NCBI GenBank assembly: GCA_017429475.1
Contig: JAFROX010000011.1
Location: 1 to 45,272 of the forward strand
Length of the DNA stretch: 45,272 nucleotides
From: Bacteroidales bacterium
GTDB lineage: Bacteria > Bacteroidota > Bacteroidia > Bacteroidales > UBA932
Direction of reading: 5' to 3'
A program made the position numbers and the translations under genes. Under the pieces are notes generated by a model, which saw only the letters and a list, made by a program, of their open reading frames with translations, had not been told where the DNA came from and made no database searches. Position 1 is the stretch's first letter. Every line of letters begins with the position of its first letter. This document shows, one piece after another, positions 5,240 to 14,859 of this stretch.

Positions 5240-7510
5240 CTACATAGCTGTAAATCTAACTGAGGCGGAGTGGCCGTTGGCGTCGATGAGGGTGAGGGTG
5301 TGGGGGCCGTGCTCGGGGATGATCTTGAGCTTGTGCTCTCCGTGGGAGGTTTCGCCGAGATATGTGCCGTCAAGATGCCAGTATATGGTGGCCTGCGGAT
5401 CGCTGTGGGCTGCCGAGCAGACTATGCCCTGGCTGCGGGCATCAAGTGCTACCGGGGCTGCGACCTGCATTCCTTCCTGAGGGTAGATGATCTCGATGAC
5501 TCCGGAAGCCCGTGAACCTGTATAATTCGGATGGTAGGGTGGCAGGGGATGGTAGTCGCTGTGGCTCTTCATATAGTACCATTCCTGGGCCGGGGACAGC
5601 ACGAAGCGGGATACATTCTGTATTTCGGATACCGGCCAGCAGTCGCTGTCTACCTGATATTTCCCGTCAGGACTGAGGTGCACAAGTTTGTGATATGGGC
5701 AGAGAGCAGGCCTCTGGGGAGCATTGGGGGCGAGGACTGCAACTGTGCCGTCGGCCTCGCACAGGTCTGTCGCCGGATGGCCGCTCAGGCTGCAGCATAT
5801 CACTTCTTCCAGCGAATCGTCGGGCTGCTCAAACCAGCTGGTGGAAGGCAGCAGGCCGAAAAGGTCGAACATCAGAGGAGCCGCATAACCGACTCCCGTG
5901 AGCAGGGGACGGCCCTCACCGTTGCAGTTGCCCACCCATACCGCCACCACATAGTCGGGTGTGGCTCCGACTGCCCAGGCATCACGGTTTCCATAGCTCG
6001 TGCCGGTTTTCCAGGCAATCTGCCGGCTGGCGTGGAAGGTGTGCCAGTCTCCTTCCTCTTCCGGGCGGTTGACCTCAGTCAGGGTGTCGAAAGTGCACCA
6101 GATCGCCCCGCGCGAGAGAGGACTGACCTTAGCGGTCTGTGTATCCTGCAGTGCATTGGACATCCTGGCATAGGCCGTGGCAAGATCCCATAGCTTGATC
6201 TCAGCTCCTCCCAGGATGAGGGACAGACCGTAAGTGTCTGCACCTCGGGTGATTGTGGTGAACCCGGCTTGCTGCAGCAGCCGGATGAACTTCTCGACAC
6301 CGTATTCGTGCAGCATACGTACAGAAGGAACGTTGAGAGAGCGCCTAATCACATCCGCTGCCGGCACAGCTCCGTCGAATGTATGGTTGAAGTTGCTTGG
6401 TGTGAAATCTTTATAGTGAAAAGGAATGTCCGAAACCAGCGTCTGTGGCAGGATCAGCCCTTCGTCGAGCATCGCTCCGTAGAGCAGGGGCTTTAGGGTG
6501 CTGCCGCTGCTGCGGGGAGCCTGCACCACGTCGACATTGTCTCCGTGGATTCCCGATTCGTGACCGATATTGCCGCAATATGCAATTGGTTTGCCGCTGT
6601 GCACATCCAGGATTACTGCGGCGGCATTGAACACTTCGTTGGTGGCGAAGACTTCTCCGTGACGCTGCAGCACTGCTTCGGCCCGTTGCTGAAGGCTGAA
6701 GTCGATATCGCTCTCTATTCGAGTGTCACCGAGTGACTTGCGCTGAGTCTCAAGGTAGTGGTAGGCTAGTTCAGGAAGGGGATGGGGCTTGTCGGGCAGA
6801 GGCTCGTCCTTGGCCAGTTCGCAGGAGAGGGAGTCGATGTCCCCAGATGCGCACAGCTGGTCGAGCAGGAAATTGCGCTTGGCAAGCAGTGCGTCGCGGC
6901 TCCTGCCGGGATGGATCATTGCCGGTGCGTTCGGGAGTACCGCCAGCGTGGCGCTCTCAGCCCAGGACAGCTGGTCCGCAGGCATACCGAAGTAGCGCCA
7001 GGCGGCAGCCTCGATTCCTACGACATTTCCTCCGAACGGCGCATTTGACGCATACATTGCGAGGATATCCTTCTTGCTGGTATAAAGTTCGAGCCTGAGC
7101 GCGAGGACCATCTCCCACAATTTCTCCACTACGGTGCGGGGCGGATTGCTGCGGCTCAACCTGATTGTCTGCATCGTGATGGTGCTTCCGCCGCTTCGGA
7201 CTTCGCCGCTGCTCAGGTTGAGCTTCATAGCCCTTGCCAGAGCCAGAGGGTCTACGCCCGGGTGGTGCCAGAAGCGCTTGTCTTCAAACCGGACTATAGC
7301 ACGCGCGAACTTTTCGGGAACCGTGTCGGCGGCTGGGAATCTCCACTGCCCATCGGCGGCGATGCGTGCGCTCAGCAGACGCCCGTCGCTGCTCTCCAGC
7401 ACTGCGCTGACCGGATTGTTGAAAAGCGGCCTTGGCCGAAGCGCCAGCGCCAGCAGGGCTACTGCCGCGACTATGCCGATCAGTATGTGAATATTCTTGC
7501 GCAAGGACAA
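5240..7510 (-). CDS. pbpC: Penicillin-binding protein 1C (bifunctional peptidoglycan synthase)
   Basis: Read from TTG 7510, this is a 756-residue protein close in length to E. coli PbpC (770). An N-terminal membrane helix (HILIGIVAAVALLALAL) is followed by a GT51 glycosyltransferase with FEDKRFWHHPGVD (Glu at about 76) and GGSTITMQ. The transpeptidase has the SxxK site STLK (S337, K340), SLN and KTGTSYG. The C-terminal 85 residues match the BiPBP_C domain typical of PbpC. The frame is open to an ATG at 7657, but that extra part is antisense to the macroglobulin signal peptide and lies upstream of the likely promoter. Another TTG at 7504 is also possible. Divergence from an alpha-2-macroglobulin gene fits the known PbpC/macroglobulin pairing. 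Confidence 0.93.
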   Translation of the reverse strand: MSLRKNIHILIGIVAAVALLALALRPRPLFNNPVSAVLESSDGRLLSARIAADGQWRFPAADTVPEKFARAIVRFEDKRFWHHPGVDPLALARAMKLNLSSGEVRSGGSTITMQTIRLSRSNPPRTVVEKLWEMVLALRLELYTSKKDILAMYASNAPFGGNVVGIEAAAWRYFGMPADQLSWAESATLAVLPNAPAMIHPGRSRDALLAKRNFLLDQLCASGDIDSLSCELAKDEPLPDKPHPLPELAYHYLETQRKSLGDTRIESDIDFSLQQRAEAVLQRHGEVFATNEVFNAAAVILDVHSGKPIAYCGNIGHESGIHGDNVDVVQAPRSSGSTLKPLLYGAMLDEGLILPQTLVSDIPFHYKDFTPSNFNHTFDGAVPAADVIRRSLNVPSVRMLHEYGVEKFIRLLQQAGFTTITRGADTYGLSLILGGAEIKLWDLATAYARMSNALQDTQTAKVSPLSRGAIWCTFDTLTEVNRPEEEGDWHTFHASRQIAWKTGTSYGNRDAWAVGATPDYVVAVWVGNCNGEGRPLLTGVGYAAPLMFDLFGLLPSTSWFEQPDDSLEEVICCSLSGHPATDLCEADGTVAVLAPNAPQRPALCPYHKLVHLSPDGKYQVDSDCWPVSEIQNVSRFVLSPAQEWYYMKSHSDYHPLPPYHPNYTGSRASGVIEIIYPQEGMQVAAPVALDARSQGIVCSAAHSDPQATIYWHLDGTYLGETSHGEHKLKIIPEHGPHTLTLIDANGHSASVRFTAM

Positions 7511-7540
7511 TGAAATTTTCGCTACATTAGTATACCTAAA

Positions 7541-7548
7541 CAAAAATA
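7541..7548 (-). promoter_or_regulatory. -7 promoter element for pbpC
   Basis: On the minus strand this reads TATTTTTG, matching the Bacteroidota TAnnTTTG consensus. A second TATTTTTG-like run lies at 7551-7558. Transcription would begin close to the TTG start codons at 7510 and 7504, so the transcript would be nearly leaderless. No clear -33 TTTG is seen. Confidence 0.4.
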
Positions 7549-7568
7549 GCCAAAAATATATAGTCGAT

Positions 7569-10500
7569 ATGAAAAAGATTTTAGTTGCACTGAGTCTTGT
7601 ACTGTCATCAGTTATACTTGTGTCCTGCGGCAGCAAAGCTGACTGTGTCGCCGACATTTCGAAGGAGATCCGTGTGGACGATCCCGTGACCGTACGCCTG
7701 TTTGACGCTTATGTCCTCAAGGACAGCGACCAGACAATCCAGGCGGCCAAGAAGGCTATCTCGATCGTGCCTAAGGTAGATTTCAATGTCCAGATCGTTG
7801 ACAACCAGACACTCTGCATCGTTCCGGTCCAGCCTCTGGAATACAATACCACATATAAGGTGACAGCCGATTTCGGAGCCATAGCCGGCACTTCTGCATG
7901 CAGGAAGAGTTTCGAAGTGAAGACTCTAGCACCGGTGCTGCTGTTCGACTACAGCAAGCTTACCTGCTATTCCGGGGTAGAAGACCGCTATCACGTCGAC
8001 CTTGAAATAACTTCGCCTGAAGCCCTTGACGGCAAGTACCTCGAGAACGGATTTTCAGTGAAGGGTGCCGCCGCCCAGCTGGCGTGGGTGCATTCCGAAG
8101 ACGGTCGCACGCACACGGTGACTGTCGGTGACATTCAGGCCACAGAGAAGAAGGGCAAGGTGGAGCTGGTGTACAGCTGGCCTAAATATGCTGCTGAAGG
8201 CTCGCGAAGCTTCGCAGTGCCGGTCAAGGGTGTCTTCGAAGTGGTCGACAGCGAGGTTCAGTCCGATCCTTATGGCGTGGAGTTGGCTTTCTCGGCCTCT
8301 CTGGATACCAAGCAGGATTTCAGCAGTCTGGTGTCTATGCCTGGCGCCGGCCGCCTCTCCTTCATAGCAGTGGAAAATGTCCTGAGGATAATCCCTGCCG
8401 TCCAGGCTGAAGACCGTCAGTTCATTTCGGTGAGCAAAGGCATACGCAGCGAGAAAGGCAGTAAACTGGATGCTGACTTCGAGCGCTGGCTCGAGATACC
8501 GAGCGGCGAGCCTATGGTGAAATTCCTGTCGAAGGGTGTGGTAATTCCTTCATCAGGCGAAATGAACATTCCTTTCCAGGCCATCAATTACAGCAAGGTA
8601 AGGGTACGTGTAAAACAGATATACGAGAATAACGTGCTGCAGTTCCTGCAGGGCAACAAGCTTGGCGATGCCTGGAGCTATACAGACAATGTAGCAAGAG
8701 TGATTCTGGACACCACACTAGTTCTAGGCGAGGCTAATTCGGCCCGGCTGCGCAATCTCAGCACCTACGGCCTGCACGTGGCAGACCTTGTGAGGGTTCA
8801 GAGGGGTGCAATCTACAAGCTTGAGATACGCGGAGTGGATCCTCTCAAGGAATTCGATGACGATCACTACGAGAGCGATTACTATTTCGGAAGCTATAAT
8901 GACTACTCCAACCGCGTGCGCAACATCCTCGTTTCAGACCTTGCTGTCATAGGCAAGGGGTCGGACAAGGGAGAGTATACTGTCTTCGTGACGGACATCC
9001 GTTCTGCGCAGCCCGTTTCCGGCGCTAAAGTGACACTCTACAACTCAGTCAACCAGGTGATAGGAGAGGGTACGACCGGCACAGGAGGACGTTTCACCTG
9101 CTCTGTCAAGGATGACCAGGCACTTACTGCCGTCATCACCAAGGGAGAGGACAAGAGCTATCTCTCTATGGCGGCTGGAAGTTCTATTTCAATGAGTGGA
9201 TTTGATGTGGACGGCAACGCTTCCCGCAAGGGACAGAAAGGTTACATATTCGGAGAACGCGGCGTCTGGCGTCCAGGTGACGAGATCCACCTTACTTTCA
9301 TTTCCATGCTTGACGATGGAGTTCTTCCTGCCGGCCATCCCGTTACTGCAACACTCAGCAACCCGCAGGGTCAGGTGATAAGCACTCTGGTGAACAATTC
9401 CGGACACGACGGAATGTACAGCTTTACGTTCAAAACTCCCGACGACGCTCCTACAGGCAACTGGGAGGCAGCCGTGACAGCCGGCGGCATCACCTGGTAC
9501 AAGACGGTCAAGATAGAGACCGTGAAGCCCAACAATATCGTCATAGATCTGAAACTCAATGACAAGCCTGTCCTCGAAAGCAGGGACATCCGCGGTGACA
9601 TCGACGCCCGCTGGCTCGTCGGCCACCCTGCCGTGGATCTCGAGACCCGCGTAGAGGTTGCCCTTACCAGGGGAAAGACAGCCTTCGACAGCTACAAGGA
9701 TTATGTGTTCGAAGACCGCTCGCGCAGTTTCTCATCGCAGGAGAAGGAGATTTTCAGAGGAAAGACCAATGACAGCGGCCATACTTCCTTCAATACGTCT
9801 TTAAAGGCAGAAGGTGACGCGCCGGGTATGATCACCGCAACTTTCACTTCCCGCGTGTTCGAGAAGAGCGGCGATTTCAGCATCGACCGTTACACTACGA
9901 CACTTTCGCCTTACGATACCTATATCGGACTGAACGTTCCCGAACAGGAAGACGAATGGGGTGAGAGTTATCTCGACAAGGACCGCAGCCATACCTTCCG
10001 TCTGGTAGCAGTGGACGGGAAGGGCAATCCTGCCAGAGGCAACGTCAAGGTAAATGTGGAAGTCTACAAGATGGGCTGGAGCTGGTGGTGGAGTTCATCG
10101 TCAGACGGCCTTGCTTCATACGCGAAAGACTCGTACAATCAGCCGAGCAACGAGTTCGCGGTGACATTGACAGGCGGAACTGGAGAGTTCAAGATGGACT
10201 TTGCCCGTGAGGACAGCGGTTTCTGGTTCATAAGGGTGACCGACCCCAATGGAGGCCACGCTGCTTCTGCCGTTACGATGGTCCGCAACAGTTACGAGTC
10301 AGCAGGTGCCGGCAGCTCGGATGCCGCCATCCGACTGGCGATGTCTATCAACAAGGAGCGCTTCAATGTCGGTGAGACCGCGCAGCTGAGCATACCTTCA
10401 GCCAGCGGTGCACGTGCACTTGTGTCAATAGAAAAAGGCCAGCGCGTCCTCAAGAGCTTCTGGGTTGAATGCAAGGGAGAGAAGACCGATATCTCCATTC

Positions 10501-12899
10501 CCATCGAAGCTGGTATGGCTCCCAACGTATATGCGACAGTGACGCTTGTCCAGCCTTACAACAATACGGAGAATGACGCACCTATCCGTCTATTCGGCGT
10601 GCAGCGCATCCTCGTGGAGGAGCCTGCCACCCATCTGAATCCTGTCATCGACATTGCTGCCGAAGTCCAGCCTGAGAAGGAAGTATCCTTCACCGTTAAG
10701 GAGAAGGACGGCCGGCCGATGAGCTATGTCGTGGCACTGGTCGATGAGGGCCTTCTCAGCCTCACGCGCTTCAAGACTCCTGATCCCTGGAAGAGTTTCT
10801 ACGCTACGGAAGCGTTGGGAGTCCGCACCTGGGATCTTTACGATCTGATTCTCGGAGCATATGGCGCAAGGATGGAACAGCTCTTCGCAATCGGCGGTGA
10901 CGCTGAAGGAGATGTGGCCATCACACCCAACAGCAAGGCTGACCGCTTCAAACCGGTATCGCTCTTCATCGGACCATTTACCATCAAGGCAAAAGGCTCG
11001 GGAAGGCATACGGTGAAACTGCCTCAGTATATCGGCAATATGCGAGTTATGGTAATCGCCACTGACGGCGCTGCAATGGGCTCGGCCGACAAGAGCGTCC
11101 TTGTGACGAAACCCGTTATGGTAAAGGCCACCCTGCCCAGGGTAATCGGCACCGATGAGGAGGTCGTACTTCCCGTGACTGTCTTTGCCAATAAAGACGG
11201 GGTGGGTTCTGTGACAGTTGAACTGAAGGCTGACGGAGCGCTCTCAGTCGCCGGCAGCAACACGGCTACGGTCAACCTGCCCAAGGCCGGAGAAGCGCTT
11301 GCCTACTTTACCCTGAAGGCTGATGCATCCACAGGAATCGGTACGATCCACACTGTGGCGAAGGGCGGAGGCGACAGTTCTGCGGAAGACCTTGAAATAG
11401 ATGTGCGCGACCCCAACCCGGTGACTGCCAATTCCATTGTGAAACTTGTTGAAGGCAGCCAAAGCTTGAAGATACCGTTCACACTTGCCGGACGCGCGGG
11501 TACCAACTTTGTGGCTGTAGAAGCATCTACGATACCTCCCGTCGACCTGGACTACCGTCTGTCTTATCTGACGACATATCCTCACGGCTGTCTGGAACAG
11601 ACTGTATCCGCCGCATTCCCTCAGCTCTATCTGGGTGATCTGGTGGATCTTGAGAGCAGGGAGATCAATACTACCGCGGACAATGTCAAGGCAGCATTGA
11701 ACAGGCTCAGTTCATTCGCAATTTCTTCTGGCGGTATGACGACCTGGCCCGGAACTTCATCATATTCCGGAGCAAATGTCTGGGCTACAGTCTATGCAAC
11801 GCACTTTATGATTGAGGCTCAGAAGGCCGGCTATGCTGTTCCTGCGGCACTGCGTAAATCCAATCTGTCCTATCTGCGTACGGTGGCCTCCAGCGGAAGT
11901 TACAATGCAGAATCCCGTGCGTACGCTCTATATGTGCTCGCCCTTGCCGGTTCTGCAGACCGTGGCGGTATGAACAGACTCCGCGAGGATCTGGCCAAGC
12001 TGCCGGAATCTTGCAGACTTCTGCTCTCGGGCGCTTATGTGCTCGACGGCAAGAAGGATGTGGCTCGCAAGATACTGCAGGAAACCAAGGCCGGCAGTGA
12101 ATCATACAACCGTTTCTCCGACAATTATGACAGTGAAGAGCGAGAGCAGGCAATCGCCGCTATGGTCTATACTGCACTTGGCGACAAGACTGCCGCCTTC
12201 CAGTGCATTGAGAAGCTCTCAGGCTGGCTCAACGACCGTGGGCATTTCATGAGCACCCAGAGTACTGCCTGGTCACTGCGCGCCGTAGCCGACTATATGA
12301 AGAACAATTCCGTCGACGGCCTGAACGTGAACTTCAGGACGGCATTCGGCGGGACGACTCTGAAGACTTCCAAGGCGATTGCACAAGGCTCCCTTGATGC
12401 GGGTGTCGGCAGGTCGCTCGATGTCGAAGTATCCAACAATTCCAAGGCGCCTGTTTATGTTGTCCTGAGTTCTACCGGCATTCCTGAGAAAGGAGAGGAG
12501 ATTTCCCGCGCAGACGGAATGCAGTTGACGGTTACCTACTCTTTGCCTGACGGCACAAGGGTGGATCCTGCATCCCTGCCTCAGGGTACCGATTTTGTCG
12601 TGACGGCGACCGTGACAAACACGAGTGCGACGACGGACTATACCAACGTGGCGCTGACTCAGATCTTCCCGTCAGGCTGGGAGATTCACGCAGAGCGTAC
12701 CGATGCGATGTACCAGGATTTCCGCGATGACCGCGTTTACTCATACCTCAATCTCAGACGAGGCACAAGCGTCACTGTCACAACACGGATGACAGCAACC
12801 TACAAGGGCCGCTTCTACCGTCCGGCCACCGTTTGCGAGGCGATGTATGATGCAAGGATAGGCGCGTCCGTCCCCGGAGGATGGTGCGAGGTAAAATAG
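7569..12899 (+). CDS. Bacterial alpha-2-macroglobulin lipoprotein
   Basis: The start at ATG 7569 gives 1776 residues with a lipoprotein signal (MKKILVALSLVLSSVILVSC, lipobox LVSC). A series of macroglobulin beta-domains follows, including an Ig-like N-terminal part, the MG1-MG10 region and a bait-like stretch. The thioester motif GCLEQ has Cys at about residue 1341. It is followed by the alpha/alpha-toroid (repeats such as TTWPGTSSYSGANVWATVYATHFM) and a C-terminal receptor-like beta-domain. The family traps proteases that breach the envelope and commonly pairs with PbpC, which then repairs the wall. An in-frame TTG at 7497 would add 24 residues before the signal peptide and is rejected. Length and motifs are as in intact family members. 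Confidence 0.94.
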   Translation: MKKILVALSLVLSSVILVSCGSKADCVADISKEIRVDDPVTVRLFDAYVLKDSDQTIQAAKKAISIVPKVDFNVQIVDNQTLCIVPVQPLEYNTTYKVTADFGAIAGTSACRKSFEVKTLAPVLLFDYSKLTCYSGVEDRYHVDLEITSPEALDGKYLENGFSVKGAAAQLAWVHSEDGRTHTVTVGDIQATEKKGKVELVYSWPKYAAEGSRSFAVPVKGVFEVVDSEVQSDPYGVELAFSASLDTKQDFSSLVSMPGAGRLSFIAVENVLRIIPAVQAEDRQFISVSKGIRSEKGSKLDADFERWLEIPSGEPMVKFLSKGVVIPSSGEMNIPFQAINYSKVRVRVKQIYENNVLQFLQGNKLGDAWSYTDNVARVILDTTLVLGEANSARLRNLSTYGLHVADLVRVQRGAIYKLEIRGVDPLKEFDDDHYESDYYFGSYNDYSNRVRNILVSDLAVIGKGSDKGEYTVFVTDIRSAQPVSGAKVTLYNSVNQVIGEGTTGTGGRFTCSVKDDQALTAVITKGEDKSYLSMAAGSSISMSGFDVDGNASRKGQKGYIFGERGVWRPGDEIHLTFISMLDDGVLPAGHPVTATLSNPQGQVISTLVNNSGHDGMYSFTFKTPDDAPTGNWEAAVTAGGITWYKTVKIETVKPNNIVIDLKLNDKPVLESRDIRGDIDARWLVGHPAVDLETRVEVALTRGKTAFDSYKDYVFEDRSRSFSSQEKEIFRGKTNDSGHTSFNTSLKAEGDAPGMITATFTSRVFEKSGDFSIDRYTTTLSPYDTYIGLNVPEQEDEWGESYLDKDRSHTFRLVAVDGKGNPARGNVKVNVEVYKMGWSWWWSSSSDGLASYAKDSYNQPSNEFAVTLTGGTGEFKMDFAREDSGFWFIRVTDPNGGHAASAVTMVRNSYESAGAGSSDAAIRLAMSINKERFNVGETAQLSIPSASGARALVSIEKGQRVLKSFWVECKGEKTDISIPIEAGMAPNVYATVTLVQPYNNTENDAPIRLFGVQRILVEEPATHLNPVIDIAAEVQPEKEVSFTVKEKDGRPMSYVVALVDEGLLSLTRFKTPDPWKSFYATEALGVRTWDLYDLILGAYGARMEQLFAIGGDAEGDVAITPNSKADRFKPVSLFIGPFTIKAKGSGRHTVKLPQYIGNMRVMVIATDGAAMGSADKSVLVTKPVMVKATLPRVIGTDEEVVLPVTVFANKDGVGSVTVELKADGALSVAGSNTATVNLPKAGEALAYFTLKADASTGIGTIHTVAKGGGDSSAEDLEIDVRDPNPVTANSIVKLVEGSQSLKIPFTLAGRAGTNFVAVEASTIPPVDLDYRLSYLTTYPHGCLEQTVSAAFPQLYLGDLVDLESREINTTADNVKAALNRLSSFAISSGGMTTWPGTSSYSGANVWATVYATHFMIEAQKAGYAVPAALRKSNLSYLRTVASSGSYNAESRAYALYVLALAGSADRGGMNRLREDLAKLPESCRLLLSGAYVLDGKKDVARKILQETKAGSESYNRFSDNYDSEEREQAIAAMVYTALGDKTAAFQCIEKLSGWLNDRGHFMSTQSTAWSLRAVADYMKNNSVDGLNVNFRTAFGGTTLKTSKAIAQGSLDAGVGRSLDVEVSNNSKAPVYVVLSSTGIPEKGEEISRADGMQLTVTYSLPDGTRVDPASLPQGTDFVVTATVTNTSATTDYTNVALTQIFPSGWEIHAERTDAMYQDFRDDRVYSYLNLRRGTSVTVTTRMTATYKGRFYRPATVCEAMYDARIGASVPGGWCEVK

Positions 12900-12914
12900 G
12901 CTGGGCAGTCTCGC

Positions 12915-14807
12915 TCAGAGTGTCGGCTTGACGGGTACTATCGTTCCGTCAGGATTGAAGTACATCGGGTCGATGCAGATTTCGCGGTTGTAGCCTCCGG
13001 AGAGTCCCATCTTGATGCCTTCCGGACGGGTGAAACGGTGATAGACCATATACCATTTGTCGGTGCCGGGTATGTTCAGGACTGAATTGTGCCCGGTGCC
13101 GAAAATCTGCAGCGAGGGGTCCTGCTGCAGGATGATCTGCTCCTCGACCTTTGCCGGCTGCCCGTTGCGGACGAACTCGACAGGAGAGTCAGAAATCAGG
13201 TATCTGATGCAGTATCGGGCAGAACGCGTGATGTTTTCCGACCACATAAAGTAATACAGTCCATTCCGCTCGAAGACGTAGGTTCCTTCCAGATAATGGT
13301 ATTCTCCGATTCTTGAACGGGGGATGAGTTCGTGCATTGTGCCCGGGACGAGTGAAGTCATATCGTCGGCCAGTTCCGCCATCCAGAGATATGAATTGCC
13401 CCAGTAGAGGTAATACTTTCCCGTAGCCGGGTCGCGGAAGACGTCAGGATCGATTACCTGGTTGGGTGCTCCGATCTCTTCCTGAGAGAGCAGGGCGTGT
13501 CCGAGAGCATCGCGGTAAGGCCCTTCCGGCCGGTCAGCCACCGCTACGCCGACGCTCTTGTTGGCGACGAAATAATAGTAGTATCTGTATCCGTCACCGA
13601 CCTTTTTCTCTATGATGCAGGGTGCCCAGGCATATTCCTTTCCCCAGTCCAGGTCCTGAAGGTCGAGGATGACGCCTTCATCCTTCCAGTTCACCAGGTC
13701 CTCGGAGCTGAAGCATTTGAAATCGTGGTTGTGCCAGCCGAAAGCGCCGTCGGTGGTAGGGTAGATGTAATATTTGCCGGTCTGCTCGCTGTACAGCACT
13801 TCAGGGTCTGCGTGCAGTCCGGGGAAGACAGGGTTGTGGACAGACTGTGCAAGATGCTCCGGCTCTGCGGCGTCGCTCCAAGCCTGCAGTCTGTTGTACT
13901 CTGCTTCGCTCAAACGCAGGAATGTTCCCTTGTCAGGCCCGTAAACACCCTCCAGGTATTGCGGCCGCCTCATTTGGGTGAACCTTTCGTCGGCTGTGCA
14001 GATGCGGTATCTGCCCGTGGCACCGCCTTCAGGATCGACATATCCTACCTGCCAGCCCTGAGTTCCGGCGAGACGGAAGGCTGCGGGGCTTTCTATGGCC
14101 TTGTTTCCGTCAGGGGCGAATTCTGCAGGAACAGACCAGGGACCGGCCAGCGTTTTTGACTTTGAGGCAAGTATCGAGTGCATTCCTTCTTCCTGGAACA
14201 GGATGCTGAATCCTCCTTCAGGATCAGGATATATGCTGGCATCCCTGATGCCGAATCCCCAGTCTGCAAGCGGTCTGGGCCTTGACCAGCGTGTCATGTT
14301 CAGGTTGGAGTGAACTCCAAACAGGCTAAGGTGAGAGCTCCTTGCCGAATTGAGCATCGGGAAATACACCAGCCAGCCTCCTTTCGATCCATAGTTGTCG
14401 TCCCAGATGATTCCGGGATCTCCGACCAGGTTGCCTTTGGGCATATTCAGCGTAGTGACACGGGTCCAGTCCAAAAGATCGTCGCTTCGGAATATATCGA
14501 TTCTTGAATCGCCTGAACGGGCTGCCATCAGGAAGCTTCCGTCCTGCGTCCTGCACAGGAAAGGCCTGTTCCCTTTGACAATGTCGACGGCATCGTCGGG
14601 AAAAACAGAATCACCGCACAGCAGGTCGTGGAAATGGATGCCGTCCTGCGACATCGCATAGGCAGTCCAGCCGCCGTGGGCTGATTCGTGGCAGTACAGA
14701 TATCCGTACGTTTCGTCATCAGTGAGTTCGGGATTGCCGGAAATGGATTGCGCCGTCAATGACAGGCCAGCTGCAATCAGAAGTAGGGAAGTGATAATGC
14801 GTTTCAT
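12915..14807 (-). CDS. Two-domain GH43 family glycosidase
   Basis: The 630-residue secreted protein has signal peptide MKRIITSLLLIAAGLSLTAQ. The N-terminal half (about 25-310) is a GH43/GH32-like five-bladed propeller. The C-terminal half (about 325-630) is a second propeller carrying the GH43 catalytic set: HADPEVLY (general base Asp), DPDVFRDP (pKa-modulating Asp) and YLEGTYVFE (acid Glu). GH43 enzymes remove arabinofuranose or xylose from arabinan, arabinoxylan and similar chains; which one cannot be told here. The N-terminal domain lacks an obvious full triad and may be structural or accessory. It is followed on the same strand by no close gene, and the MATE gene lies 52 nt upstream. Confidence 0.9.
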   Translation of the reverse strand: MKRIITSLLLIAAGLSLTAQSISGNPELTDDETYGYLYCHESAHGGWTAYAMSQDGIHFHDLLCGDSVFPDDAVDIVKGNRPFLCRTQDGSFLMAARSGDSRIDIFRSDDLLDWTRVTTLNMPKGNLVGDPGIIWDDNYGSKGGWLVYFPMLNSARSSHLSLFGVHSNLNMTRWSRPRPLADWGFGIRDASIYPDPEGGFSILFQEEGMHSILASKSKTLAGPWSVPAEFAPDGNKAIESPAAFRLAGTQGWQVGYVDPEGGATGRYRICTADERFTQMRRPQYLEGVYGPDKGTFLRLSEAEYNRLQAWSDAAEPEHLAQSVHNPVFPGLHADPEVLYSEQTGKYYIYPTTDGAFGWHNHDFKCFSSEDLVNWKDEGVILDLQDLDWGKEYAWAPCIIEKKVGDGYRYYYYFVANKSVGVAVADRPEGPYRDALGHALLSQEEIGAPNQVIDPDVFRDPATGKYYLYWGNSYLWMAELADDMTSLVPGTMHELIPRSRIGEYHYLEGTYVFERNGLYYFMWSENITRSARYCIRYLISDSPVEFVRNGQPAKVEEQIILQQDPSLQIFGTGHNSVLNIPGTDKWYMVYHRFTRPEGIKMGLSGGYNREICIDPMYFNPDGTIVPVKPTL

Positions 14808-14830
14808 AGCAGGAAGGGGCTTCTGTCTAT

Positions 14831-14838
14831 CAAAGGTA
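14831..14838 (-). promoter_or_regulatory. -7 promoter element for the GH43 gene
   Basis: On the minus strand this reads TACCTTTG, an exact TAnnTTTG match, 23 nt before the ATG at 14807. The -33 region shows no clear TTTG. It lies just beyond the end of the MATE gene, indicating independent transcription of the GH43 gene. Confidence 0.5.
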
Positions 14839-14859
14839 GCAAACTTTGGCGTTACCCTG

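Noticed and set aside
1-5240. Integrative element bounded by a duplicated tRNA-Ala 3' end
   Set aside because: I looked for a repeat of the tRNA-Ala 3' end near 5180-5240 and found none. There is also no integrase gene.
5531-6193. 220-residue plus-strand frame opposite pbpC
   Set aside because: It is antisense to a well-supported pbpC coding region with all catalytic motifs, and is a product of GC-rich codon bias.
7511-7657. N-terminal extension of PbpC to ATG 7657
   Set aside because: It overlaps the macroglobulin signal peptide in antisense and lies upstream of the probable pbpC promoter.
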